This document shows, one piece after another, positions 28,805-37,386 of a stretch of DNA of 50,122 nt. The DNA comes from an uncultured Eubacteriales bacterium. Its GTDB lineage: Bacteria; Bacillota; Clostridia; Oscillospirales; Oscillospiraceae. Every line of letters starts with the position of its first letter. Position 1 is the stretch's first letter. Under the pieces are notes generated by a model. It saw only the letters and a program-made list of their open reading frames with translations. It was not told the origin of the DNA and ran no database searches. Position numbers and translations under genes: made by a program. The stretch is from positions 1 through 50,122 of the forward strand of contig UQXI01000021.1 of the NCBI GenBank assembly GCA_900544975.1, in the 5' to 3' direction.

Positions 28805-31411
28805 CTATTCTGCAAATTCCCGATAGAGGAAGGTCGCCACCTGCCCACGGGTACAGCTTTGGTTGGGCCTAAAGTGGGTGGCGTCCACTCCCGTGGTAAT
28901 GCCCGCCTTTGCCGCCCACAAAACAGCATCGTAATAGAACCGTCCCCGCTCCACATCTGCAAAGGGATTTGTCCCCACTCCGGTCGGGCAGCCCTCTGCC
29001 CGCCAGAGGAAGGTCACCAGCTGCCCCCGGGTCACTGTTCTGTCTGGGGCGAAATGGGTGGCGTCCACCCCATCGGTGATCCTCTGCTCCGCCGCCCACA
29101 GCACCGCCTGATAGTAGTAGCGCTGGGGTGAGACGTCTCCGAAGGGACATTGCGCGGACTTCGGCGCCGGGCAGCCATAGGCCCGCCAGAGGAAGGTCAC
29201 CACCTGCCCCCGGGTGCAGGTGCTCCCTGGGGCAAAGTGGGTGCTGTCTACCCCAGCGGTGACCCCAGCGTCAGCGGCCCATCGAACCGGCGTGTAATAA
29301 TACCGCTCCTGTGTCACATCCACAAAGGGGTTGGGCCAGGGGCCGATGGCTTCGGTCCGGTTGTCGCCGCACCGGGTGCAGAGCCAGGTCCGCACCCCAG
29401 ACGCCGTCTCTGTGGGCGGAGCCGTCACTCTGCCCCGGTCCCAGCTGTGGCCCCTCGAGTTTACATAACAATCCACATACTGATCTCCGCAGACAGTGCA
29501 GGTGTGGGTGGTATAGCCCTCCTCCGTACAGGTGGGCGGCGTGACCAGCTCCCCATAGCGATGGGGCAGGGGAGGCAGCGCCTCGGTCTCTTGGCTGCCG
29601 CACCGGGTACAGGTATACGCCTTGATCCCGGGGCTGGTGCAGCTGGGCGCTTGGGTCACCGTCCCCTGGTCATAGGCATGGCCCAGAGCCTCCACCGTCT
29701 CCCGCTGGCTATGGCCGCACCGGGTGCAGGTCCGCACCTGCACCCCTGGTTCTGTGCAGGTGGGCGGCTGTTTGCATATTTCCGGTCCGTAGCTGTGCCC
29801 CAGGGCAGGGGTCACAGCGTCCCGGTAAGAATCCTCGCAGAGGGTGCAGGTATAGGTCGTGTACCCCTCCTCCTCACAGCCCGGCGGCGTCACCACCGAT
29901 TCATATAGGTGGGTATGGGGCGCCGGGGTCCACTGGGCATACAGGGTGTGACTTTCTCCCACCGTCACCTGGGTATCCTCGGTCACCGGGAGCTGCACAG
30001 CGCCTTGATCCAGATACCAGCCTGCAAATGCATAATCCAACCGCACCGGCTCCGGCAGCGGGCCATAGGCCGCCCCATAGGTGACGGTCACCGTCGTGGG
30101 GCTGACCGTACCGCCCCGGGGATCCAGGGTCACCGTCACCTGCCCATTCAGACATTCCACCTGGCGGGTGTCCGGGTCCAGCCGGTAGAACACCGGCCCA
30201 CCCCCGGCGGTGCAGTACCACCAGACAGCCCCCTCCATCACCACCGGTTGGCAATCCGACAGTCTGCCGCTGGCATGGTAAATCGTCCCCTGCAGCTTCC
30301 CCGTGCCGTCCAGGAACCCATACTGCAGCTCACCCTGGGCCTCCCAGAGCAGCAGCAACCGGTCTTCCCCCAGCTTCACCAAGTACGGATTGGACGCTCC
30401 GCCCAGATCCTCTTCCTCAAACGAAGTCATCCAGCGAACCTCCGTGGCCGCCTGGGTGAAGTCATTTGCCGGAGTACTGGTGACAAAAATATTCCGCACA
30501 CCGTTTCGATGGTTCTCCCCCGTCTGGTCCACAGAGCAGCCCGCAACCAGGTAGGACGTAGCAGTCGCCTCCAGGCCCCCCACGCTGACGCCGGTCCGGT
30601 TGTCCCCAATCTCCCCCTGGATGGGAAGGACCTCCACCGTATCTGCATAACCGGAAAAGGTCTCCTCACCCCCGGGCTTGGCACACCGGGACAGGACCAC
30701 CGCCCTGGGATACGCATCCCCATGATCCGCCGCCAGAAGCGTTGTCCCCCTGCACGTCAGGAATTGGTTGAAGGAATGGCTCACATATCCAAATCCGAAC
30801 CGACTGACTGCTGTGTGCTGGTCCGTCACCTCCATGGTCGAAATCCTCACAGAGAAGGTGAGGTTGGCCTGATGGTGCAGGCCGTCATTCTGGGACCGAT
30901 ACATTTTGTGGCTGGTGCGGATGTACAGCATATCTCCGCACTGTACCATAGAGAGGCTCCCGGTATGAAAGGGCGTCACCGTGTTGGCTCCCAGAAGCCT
31001 GGCGTCGTCCATCCGCTTCCAGTCCTTGCGATACCGGACCACCCGGATGACCTCTCGGCCGTTGTCTTCCTCAGGGTTTTCCTGGCCAAACACCAGAAAA
31101 TTGTACTGCTCTCCCGAGTAAAATCCCCCAAACAGCGGCAGCTCCACCGGCAGATTCTGCTGGGACAAAATATCCCCGGTCCTGTTGTAAGCTTCCACCG
31201 TGATTTCCTTGCCTGTATACTCCACTCGGGTCATCCCGCCGCTCTCTTCCTCCATCAGGTAAGAATACACCGGCTGGGCTGCATAGCCCCGGTAGTCGTG
31301 CCTGCCTCCATTGTCCGAAGGGACCGGCGCGGGACCTGCTGCCCCGATGCTCCCGGAAAGGATCCCCCACAGGAGCGCTGCCAAAATGAGCCCATGCCAA
31401 AATCTCCGCAT
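28805..31411 (-). CDS. S-layer homology protein with tandem CxxC repeats
   Basis: An 868-residue surface protein. After a signal peptide (FWHGLILAALLWGILSGSIGA) a ~360-residue beta-rich domain follows, then an InlB/Flg_new-type repeat (TVTYGAAYGPLPEPVRLDYAFAGWYLD). Next come five modules of about 40 residues each with a CxxC pair: YTCTLCEDS, RTCTRCGHS, YTCTRCGSQ, HTCTVCGDQ and WLCTRCGDN, joined by GHSYG/TPPTCTEEGYTT-type linkers. Three SLH domains at the C-terminus (NPFVDV..., CPFGDV..., NPFADV...) attach to the wall. It could be a metal- or redox-linked adhesin. AAAGGATGG precedes the ATG at 31411. Confidence 0.88.
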   Translation of the reverse strand: MRRFWHGLILAALLWGILSGSIGAAGPAPVPSDNGGRHDYRGYAAQPVYSYLMEEESGGMTRVEYTGKEITVEAYNRTGDILSQQNLPVELPLFGGFYSGEQYNFLVFGQENPEEDNGREVIRVVRYRKDWKRMDDARLLGANTVTPFHTGSLSMVQCGDMLYIRTSHKMYRSQNDGLHHQANLTFSVRISTMEVTDQHTAVSRFGFGYVSHSFNQFLTCRGTTLLAADHGDAYPRAVVLSRCAKPGGEETFSGYADTVEVLPIQGEIGDNRTGVSVGGLEATATSYLVAGCSVDQTGENHRNGVRNIFVTSTPANDFTQAATEVRWMTSFEEEDLGGASNPYLVKLGEDRLLLLWEAQGELQYGFLDGTGKLQGTIYHASGRLSDCQPVVMEGAVWWYCTAGGGPVFYRLDPDTRQVECLNGQVTVTLDPRGGTVSPTTVTVTYGAAYGPLPEPVRLDYAFAGWYLDQGAVQLPVTEDTQVTVGESHTLYAQWTPAPHTHLYESVVTPPGCEEEGYTTYTCTLCEDSYRDAVTPALGHSYGPEICKQPPTCTEPGVQVRTCTRCGHSQRETVEALGHAYDQGTVTQAPSCTSPGIKAYTCTRCGSQETEALPPLPHRYGELVTPPTCTEEGYTTHTCTVCGDQYVDCYVNSRGHSWDRGRVTAPPTETASGVRTWLCTRCGDNRTEAIGPWPNPFVDVTQERYYYTPVRWAADAGVTAGVDSTHFAPGSTCTRGQVVTFLWRAYGCPAPKSAQCPFGDVSPQRYYYQAVLWAAEQRITDGVDATHFAPDRTVTRGQLVTFLWRAEGCPTGVGTNPFADVERGRFYYDAVLWAAKAGITTGVDATHFRPNQSCTRGQVATFLYREFAE

Positions 31412-31449
31412 AATCCGCCATCCTTTCTCATGTGTGCACCTTTTTCTCC

Positions 31450-31478
31450 ATTTTACCATCTACTTCTACATATTTCAA
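31450..31478 (-). promoter_or_regulatory. Promoter of the CxxC/SLH protein gene
   Basis: Minus-strand TTGAAA (31473-31478) and TAAAAT (31450-31455) with 17 bases between; divergent from the GH13 promoter. Confidence 0.7.
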
Positions 31479-31515
31479 GCAAATTCTTCCATATTCCTCA
31501 GCGCTGTATCTGCGC

Positions 31516-31544
31516 TTGACAAGCGTAGACCCAGGCACTATACT
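31516..31544 (+). promoter_or_regulatory. Promoter of the GH13 gene
   Basis: Perfect TTGACA (31516-31521) and TATACT (31539-31544), 17 bases apart. No catabolite-type operator was recognised near it. Confidence 0.85.
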
Positions 31545-31576
31545 TGCAGGTACGAAAAACAAAGGAGCGTTTCACC

Positions 31577-32887
31577 ATGTGGTTTGACGAAGCAGTTGTA
31601 TATCAGATTTATCCCCTGGGCCTATGCGGCGCCCCCCGGGAGCAGGACGGGATTCTGGAGCATCGGATCCTCCGGCTGCTGGACTGGATTCCCCACATCC
31701 AGTCCATCGGGGCAGATACCGTTCTCCTGAATCCCCTCTGGGAGAGCGACCGCCACGGCTACGACACCCGGGATTATCTCGCCGTAGATTGCCGCCTGGG
31801 CACCTGGGAGGACCTCCGGCAGGTCTGTCAGGCGTTTCATGGGGCCGGTCTTCGGGTGCTGCTGGATGGGGTCTTCCACCATGTGGGCCGGGGTTTCTGG
31901 GCCTTCCGGGATGTGCAGGAGCGGCGATGGGACAGCCCCTATCGGGATTGGTTCCACCTGAACTTTGACGGCGACACCGGCTACCACGATGGCTTCTGGT
32001 ACGAAGGCTGGGAGGGCCACCACGAGCTGGTGAAGCTGAACCTCCAAAATCCGGCGGTGGTGCAGCACCAGTTCGACGCCATTTCCCGGTGGGTCCGGGA
32101 GCTGGACATTGACGGCCTGCGGCTGGACGTGGCCTACTGCCTGCCAGAGGGATACCTCCGGCAGCTTCGGACCTTCACCAGCGGCCTGAAGCCGGATTTT
32201 GTCCTCTTGGGCGAGACCCTTCACGGCGACTACAACCGGTGGATGAATCCGGAAATGTGCCACAGCGTCACCAATTACGAGTGCTATAAGGGGCTACACT
32301 CCAGCTTCAACTCCATGAATCTGTTTGAAATCGGTCACAGCCTGGCCCGGCAATTCGGGTCCGAGCCTTGGACCCTATACAAGGGGAAGCATCTCCTGAG
32401 CTTCCTGGACAACCACGATGTGGAGCGCATTGCCAGCATCCTTCGGGAGCCCCGGCATCTGCCCCTGGCCTATGGCCTCCTCTTCGGGATGCCTGGCGTT
32501 CCCGCTCTGTACTACGGCAGCGAATGGGGGATCCTGGGCAGGAAGGCCGATGGGGACAACGCCCTTCGCCCAGCCCTGGAGCGCCCGGAATGGGGCGCTC
32601 TCACCGATTGGATTGCCCGTCTGGCCCAGGCCCGGCGCAAAAGCCCGGCGCTGTGTCACGGCTCCTACCGGAATGTGCACCTCACCAACCGGCAGATCAT
32701 CCTGGAACGGGCCCTGCCAGAGGAGCGGATCCTGGTGGCGGTCAATGCCGATGGGACCCCCTACACCGCTCACTTTGACGCCGGAGCAAGCCGGGCCGTG
32801 GATCTTCTCACAGGAGCGCCCCACAGCTTCAGCGGCGGCAGTCAGTTGCCTCCCTACAGCGTCGCCTACTGGCGCATAGAGGGTTAA
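31577..32887 (+). CDS. GH13 family glycosidase (alpha-amylase superfamily)
   Basis: A 436-residue cytoplasmic enzyme, no signal peptide. The GH13 catalytic triad is visible: nucleophile D184 (GLRLDVAY), acid/base E213 (LGETLHGD) and D281 (FLDNHDVERI). Conserved regions VLLDGVFHHVG, DTVLLNPLWES and GVPALYYGSEWG are present. It is short for the family and lacks extra starch-binding domains, so it is likely an intracellular maltodextrin- or oligosaccharide-hydrolase. AAAGGAG precedes the ATG. A strong T-tailed terminator follows. Confidence 0.93.
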   Translation: MWFDEAVVYQIYPLGLCGAPREQDGILEHRILRLLDWIPHIQSIGADTVLLNPLWESDRHGYDTRDYLAVDCRLGTWEDLRQVCQAFHGAGLRVLLDGVFHHVGRGFWAFRDVQERRWDSPYRDWFHLNFDGDTGYHDGFWYEGWEGHHELVKLNLQNPAVVQHQFDAISRWVRELDIDGLRLDVAYCLPEGYLRQLRTFTSGLKPDFVLLGETLHGDYNRWMNPEMCHSVTNYECYKGLHSSFNSMNLFEIGHSLARQFGSEPWTLYKGKHLLSFLDNHDVERIASILREPRHLPLAYGLLFGMPGVPALYYGSEWGILGRKADGDNALRPALERPEWGALTDWIARLAQARRKSPALCHGSYRNVHLTNRQIILERALPEERILVAVNADGTPYTAHFDAGASRAVDLLTGAPHSFSGGSQLPPYSVAYWRIEG

Positions 32888-32910
32888 AAGTCCCATATAA
32901 GCAAGAAATA

Positions 32911-32952
32911 GGGGAGAAATTGCGAATAATCGCAATTTCTCCCCCTTCTTTT
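32911..32952 (+). terminator. Strong terminator of the GH13 gene
   Basis: A perfect 15-bp stem (32911-32925 with 32930-32944) with loop ATAA and a U-rich tail (TTCTTTT). It also separates the convergent ATPase gene. Confidence 0.92.
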
Positions 32953-32986
32953 GACGAATGCCAAGCGGGGCGGTCAACGCCATTTC

Positions 32987-35635
32987 CTATCGGGTGCTGC
33001 GTCCTGACCGAATATGACGCTGGAAGAATTTGACCAGCTCAACCAGTGGGAGCATCACGGCTGCCAGCCCCAAGGCCACGGCATACTCTTCCAACCGGAT
33101 GGGGGTAAACCCAAAGGCATTGGCCAGGAAGGGAACCTCCACCACCAACGTCGTAAGAGCCAGAGAAGCCAGTGCCGCCAGATTCAGGGCTTTGTTTTGG
33201 CCCCCCAGGGTGAAGATGCTGTTTCTCTGACTGCGCATATTCAAGCTGTGGACAATCTCCGCCATGGACAGGGTCAGGAAGGCCATGGTCATGCCGTCGG
33301 GGGAGTTGGCAATCTCCCAGACGCCAGACTCCATAAAGTGACCTACAAAATAGGAAACCAGGGTGAGGACCGAAACCGCCAGGCCCTGATAGGCCACGTC
33401 CAGACCCAGACCGCCGGAAAAGATTCCGGCCTTGGCGTCCCGGGGCCTCCGGCGCATAATGTCCGGCTCTGCCCGCTCCAATCCCAGGGCCAGGGCAGGG
33501 AAGCAGTCGGTAATCAAATTGATCCACAGCAAATGCACCGGCTGTAGAATGGTAAAGCCCAACAGCGTTGCGGTAAAGATGCTGATGACCTCGCTCATAT
33601 TGGAGCCCAGGAGGAATTGAATGGCCTTGCGGATGTTGTCGTAAATCCGGCGGCCCTCCTCTACAGCCCCCACAATGGTGGCAAAATTGTCATCCGCCAG
33701 GACCATATCCGCCACATTTTTGGTCACGTCCGTACCAGTGATCCCCATACCCACGCCAATGTCTGCTGTCTTGATGGAGGGCGCGTCGTTGACGCCGTCG
33801 CCAGTCATCGCCGTGACTGAGCCAGCCTGCTGCCAGGCCTTTACAATGCGGGTCTTATGCTCCGGCTGCACCCGGGCATACACGGAGATGTTCCGGAACT
33901 CCCGTTCAAACTCCGCCTGGCTCATGTCATCCAGTTGTGACCCGGTTACGGCCCGCTGTCCTTCCTCCAAAATGCCCAGCTCCCGGGCAATGGCTGTCGC
34001 CGTGTCCACATGGTCGCCGGTGATCATAATGGGGCGGATGCCGGCGCTCCGGCACTGGGCAATGGCATCTTTCACCTCGGGCCGCACCGGATCGATCATA
34101 CCGGCCAGACCCAGGAAGGTGAGCTCCCGCTCCAGGTTGGCGGGAGAAGTATCCGCCGGAACGCTGTCCCAAATCCGGCAGGCAGCGCACAACACCCGCA
34201 GCGCCCGGCCTGCCATGGCCTGGTTGGCCGCCAGGATCTCCTGACGGCGCGCTTCGGTCAGCTCCACCCGGCAGCCCTCCAGCTCCATCCAGGCACACCG
34301 CTGCAACACCTCGTCCGGCGCACCTTTGGTAAACTGCAAAATCTGGCCTCCAGCCTGATGCAGGGTGGACATCATCTTCCGGCCGGAGTCAAAGGGCGCC
34401 TCTGCCACCCGGGGCGCGTCCTGCTCCATCCGGTTTTTGTCCAGGCCCTCCTTGGCGGCCCAGGCCACCAGGGCCGCTTCCGTGGGACCGCCCAGGGCCT
34501 CGCCGGCGGCGTTCAGCTTGGCGTCAGAGCACAGGGCCATGGCCCGAGCCGTCCGCTCCAGATCTCCGAAATGATCCACCACCGTCATTTGATTCTGGGT
34601 CAGGGTGCCGGTCTTGTCAGAGCAAATGATCTGAGCGCAGCCCAACGTCTCCACCGCAGTGAGCCGCCGTATGATGGCATTCCGCTTGGACATATTGGTA
34701 ACGCCAATGGACAGCACCACCGTCACCACCGCGGCGAGCCCTTCCGGAATGGCCGCCACCGCCAGAGACACCGCCACCATAAAGGAATCCACCACCACAC
34801 CGGCGGAGAAGGCCCCGGCCCGCAGAAGCTGCACACCGAAAATCACCAGGCAGATCCCCAGCACCAGCCAGGTCAACACTTTGGACAACTGGCTCAGCTT
34901 CCGCTGCAAAGGCGTCTGCCCCTCCTGGGCCTCCGCCAGCGCACCAGCGATTTTGCCCATTTCCGTGTCCATGCCCGTGGCAGTGATCACGGCAGAGCCC
35001 CGGCCATAGACCACGGTGGACCCCATATAGACCATGTTCTTCCGGTCTCCCAGGGGGACGTCCTTGCCGCCCTCCCGGAGATGGATGAGGTCTACGAACT
35101 TATTGACCGGAACGGACTCTCCCGTGAGGGCCGCCTCTTCGATTTTGAGGCTTGCGCTCTCCAGAATCCGCCCGTCGGCGGGGACAGCGTCGCCGGCCTC
35201 CAGCAGCACCACATCGCCTGCCACCAGATCTTCACTGCGGACGGTCACCATCTGACCATCTCGCAGAACCTTGGAGGTGGCTGCGGCCATCTCCTGCAGC
35301 GCCTCAATGGCTTTCTCCGCCTTGTTCTCCTGATACACTCCCAGGACGGCATTGACCACCACCACGAAGAGAATGATAATCACATCCGTAAAGCTCTCGT
35401 TCTCATACACTGCCAGCACACCGCTAATGGCGGCCGCCGCCAGCAAAATGAGGGTCATGGGATCTGCCAACTGGAGGAAAAAGCGCTTCAGAAGGCTGTC
35501 CTTTTTCCCCCGGGCCAGCTGGTTCTTCCCGTTCCGCTCCAGCCTGGCCTGGGCCTCCGCCTGGGTCAGACCCTGTGGGGAAGAATCGACCGCCAGAAGT
35601 GCGGCTTCTTTGGACTCGTCGTAAAATCGCTGCAT
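32987..35635 (-). CDS. PMCA-type calcium/manganese-transporting P-type ATPase
   Basis: An 882-residue P-type ATPase. The phosphorylated Asp is D340 (ICSDKTGTLT), with TGES (actuator), PEGL in the fourth helix (VAAIPEGLAAV), TGDGVNDAPS and VLADDNFATIV in the hinge, and NLITDCFPALALG in the sixth helix. This is the type IIB (plasma-membrane Ca2+) family, which pumps Ca2+, and in several bacteria Mn2+, out of the cell. The ATG at 35635 (MQRFYDES) has AAAGGAAGAAC in front; an in-frame start at 35794 lies inside the riboswitch and is not credible. A yybP-ykoY riboswitch and terminator precede it, so Mn2+ export is the likely role. Confidence 0.96.
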   Translation of the reverse strand: MQRFYDESKEAALLAVDSSPQGLTQAEAQARLERNGKNQLARGKKDSLLKRFFLQLADPMTLILLAAAAISGVLAVYENESFTDVIIILFVVVVNAVLGVYQENKAEKAIEALQEMAAATSKVLRDGQMVTVRSEDLVAGDVVLLEAGDAVPADGRILESASLKIEEAALTGESVPVNKFVDLIHLREGGKDVPLGDRKNMVYMGSTVVYGRGSAVITATGMDTEMGKIAGALAEAQEGQTPLQRKLSQLSKVLTWLVLGICLVIFGVQLLRAGAFSAGVVVDSFMVAVSLAVAAIPEGLAAVVTVVLSIGVTNMSKRNAIIRRLTAVETLGCAQIICSDKTGTLTQNQMTVVDHFGDLERTARAMALCSDAKLNAAGEALGGPTEAALVAWAAKEGLDKNRMEQDAPRVAEAPFDSGRKMMSTLHQAGGQILQFTKGAPDEVLQRCAWMELEGCRVELTEARRQEILAANQAMAGRALRVLCAACRIWDSVPADTSPANLERELTFLGLAGMIDPVRPEVKDAIAQCRSAGIRPIMITGDHVDTATAIARELGILEEGQRAVTGSQLDDMSQAEFEREFRNISVYARVQPEHKTRIVKAWQQAGSVTAMTGDGVNDAPSIKTADIGVGMGITGTDVTKNVADMVLADDNFATIVGAVEEGRRIYDNIRKAIQFLLGSNMSEVISIFTATLLGFTILQPVHLLWINLITDCFPALALGLERAEPDIMRRRPRDAKAGIFSGGLGLDVAYQGLAVSVLTLVSYFVGHFMESGVWEIANSPDGMTMAFLTLSMAEIVHSLNMRSQRNSIFTLGGQNKALNLAALASLALTTLVVEVPFLANAFGFTPIRLEEYAVALGLAAVMLPLVELVKFFQRHIRSGRSTR

Positions 35636-35676
35636 ATGGTTCTTCCTTTCTGCCTGTATGACTCTTAGTTTGGAAC

Positions 35677-35720
35677 AAAAAAGCGAGACCCATGCACAGT
35701 TTTCGCTGCACATGAGTCTC
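35677..35720 (-). terminator. Terminator of the manganese riboswitch
   Basis: GAGACTCATGTGCAG and its near-complement close a long stem, followed on the minus strand by a U6 run (35677-35682 on the plus strand reads A6). The first arm contains the 3' strand of the aptamer's base helix, so folding of aptamer and terminator exclude each other. Confidence 0.85.
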
Positions 35721-35812
35721 GTTGTATCCTGCCAAGCCAGACGCGGAAAGCGCCATGCATGTTGACTTGACCCGCCCGCTTCCGCTGGGCGCAACTACTC
35801 CCCCATGAGAGC
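35711..35812 (-). ncRNA. yybP-ykoY manganese riboswitch
   Basis: The minus-strand leader carries the class signature: GGGGGAGTAG near the 5' end, GTCAACATGC in the middle and TACAACGAGAC at the 3' end, with the base helix CATGGG/CTCATG closing it. Between them lie two hairpins of the expected kind (one around GCGCCCAGCGG). These aptamers bind Mn2+ and usually turn on mntP or P-type ATPase genes, as here. Confidence 0.9.
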
Positions 35813-35841
35813 CCCGATGGGCCCGCTGTTTTGTTGGGGAT

Positions 35842-35870
35842 ATGATAGCAAATTTTTCCCGGCACTGCAA
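35842..35870 (-). promoter_or_regulatory. Promoter of the riboswitch-ATPase transcript
   Basis: Minus-strand TTGCAG (35865-35870) and TATCAT (35842-35847), 17 bases apart. The leader is about 200 bases. Confidence 0.7.
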
Positions 35871-35922
35871 GGGGAATCTGATGCATTTGGGACACTTTTT
35901 CACATTTGACCTAAGACGCCCC

Positions 35923-37200
35923 TTAGATCCCGTAAAACAGCCAGATGTACACATAGGCCGGGACAATGGCCGCCAGAGTAAAGGGAACGCCAATGCGCAT
36001 AAAGTCCCGGTTCTGGACCTCATACCCGGCCTTGCGCAGAATGCCGATGCCGGTGATGTTGGCAGAAGCGCCGATGGGCGTCAGGTTGCCGCCCAGGGTG
36101 GCGCCGGACAGGAGGCCGAAATACAACACCGTGGGATCCACCCCCATGTCCAGCGCGATCTTCTGCACCACAGGCAGCATGGTGGCCACATAGGGAATGT
36201 TGTCGATGAACGCGGAGAAGAGCACGCTGGCCCACACAATGACCGTATAAATCACAAAGAGGTTGCTCCCGCCCAGCTTGGCGATGAGCGAGGCCAGCTG
36301 ATCAATGACCCCCTGTTCTGTAATGCCGCCAATCACCAGGAACAGGCCCAGCAACAGCAGAATGGTGTCCAGGTCAATTTCCTTCAGGGCCTGGGTCACG
36401 GGCTGCATGCTCTTCTGCGTGACCACGGTATACAGCAGGCCAATGGCCAGAAGGCTCATGCAGATGATGCCGTTGATGGTCTTGGGCATACCCGGCAGGA
36501 AAGAAGCCAGAATCAGCAGCACAATGGTACCCAACAGCAGAATGGTGGGAACATAATTGGTCACCTGCGTGACCCGTGGCTCCGGGACCGGGGCGGTCTC
36601 CTTCCGGAACATCACCAGCAGAATGGCCGCTGCACACAGCGCCCCCAGTTCCACTGCGAAGAAGATGCTGGGCTTGCCCAGGTAGAAGAAGAAGTCCAGG
36701 AAATTCATATTGGCATAGCCGCCCAGGAGAATGGCGGTGGTATCTCCCACCAGGGTTGCCGCTCCCTGGAGGTTGGAGGAGACGGCAATGGCGATGATCA
36801 TGGGTACCGGATTGATATTCAACCGCTTGGAAATGGCCATGGCCACAGGCGCCACCATGAGAACCGTGGCCACATTGTCCACAAACGCGGAAATCACCCC
36901 GGCAAACAGAGCCAGCATCACCACCGCCCACTTGACATTGGGCACATGGGACAGGAGCACATCCGCCATCCGCGCAGGCATCCGGGACTCAATGAACAGC
37001 GATACAATGCCCATGGTGCCCGCGATCATCATGAGCACATTCCAGTCTATGTAGCCAAAGGCATCCCCCAGGGGCAGCATCCCGGTCGCCAGGAACACCA
37101 CTGCCGAACCCAAGGCCACAAACCGGCGATATTTGGGCAAACACAACATCAAGATATACGTCAGGGCAAACAGGCCCAAGGCCAGGGGCATAGACTCCAC
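35923..37200 (-). CDS. SLC13/ArsB/NhaD-type anion or ion permease
   Basis: A 425-residue permease with about eleven helices in two inverted halves. Conserved motifs VDNVATVLMVAPVAMAI and FIDNIPYVATMLPVV mark the paired re-entrant loops of the ion transporter superfamily (ArsB/NhaD/CitMHS). GATLGGNLTPIGASANI near the end is the second repeat's signature. Substrate could be a dicarboxylate, sodium/proton or arsenite; I cannot tell. I prefer the GTG at 37200, 6 bases after GGAGGG; an ATG at 37191 is the next candidate. It has its own promoter and a leader hairpin. Confidence 0.88.
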   Translation of the reverse strand: MESMPLALGLFALTYILMLCLPKYRRFVALGSAVVFLATGMLPLGDAFGYIDWNVLMMIAGTMGIVSLFIESRMPARMADVLLSHVPNVKWAVVMLALFAGVISAFVDNVATVLMVAPVAMAISKRLNINPVPMIIAIAVSSNLQGAATLVGDTTAILLGGYANMNFLDFFFYLGKPSIFFAVELGALCAAAILLVMFRKETAPVPEPRVTQVTNYVPTILLLGTIVLLILASFLPGMPKTINGIICMSLLAIGLLYTVVTQKSMQPVTQALKEIDLDTILLLLGLFLVIGGITEQGVIDQLASLIAKLGGSNLFVIYTVIVWASVLFSAFIDNIPYVATMLPVVQKIALDMGVDPTVLYFGLLSGATLGGNLTPIGASANITGIGILRKAGYEVQNRDFMRIGVPFTLAAIVPAYVYIWLFYGI

Positions 37201-37254
37201 AAAAATCCCTCCAAATTTGCCGGTTCCACACCGGAAGTTTTACAAGTCCTACCC

Positions 37255-37283
37255 ATTATATAGGCCTGTCTCCGAATTTGCAA
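37255..37283 (-). promoter_or_regulatory. Promoter of the ArsB/NhaD-like permease
   Basis: Minus-strand TTGCAA (37278-37283) and TATAAT (37255-37260), 17 bases apart. A CCGGT...ACCGG hairpin (about 37220-37233) lies between it and the start codon. Confidence 0.8.
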
Positions 37284-37337
37284 GGGAAATATCTCCAATC
37301 CGGCCTCTGAGACACAGAACCTCCCAACGCGCCTCTC

Positions 37338-37365
37338 CGGGCCTGTTGCAAACGCAACAGGCCCG
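37338..37365. terminator. Perfect 12-bp hairpin between the permease and the SLH beta-helix gene
   Basis: CGGGCCTGTTGC (37338-37349) and GCAACAGGCCCG (37354-37365). T-rich sequence follows only on the plus strand, where no gene ends. On the minus strand it ends the large surface operon without a clear U-run. Confidence 0.6.
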
Positions 37366-37386
37366 TTTGTTGACTTTTTGCCCCCC

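Noticed and set aside
29909..31519. A 536-codon plus-strand frame
   Set aside because: Antisense to the SLH/CxxC protein; no domain, no ribosome site.
34010..35668. A 552-codon plus-strand frame antisense to the ATPase
   Set aside because: Gln/His-rich shadow of the P-type ATPase gene; no ribosome site.
37338..37365. A classical terminator for the surface operon
   Set aside because: The stem is perfect but U-rich sequence follows only on the wrong strand; kept as a hairpin of uncertain role.
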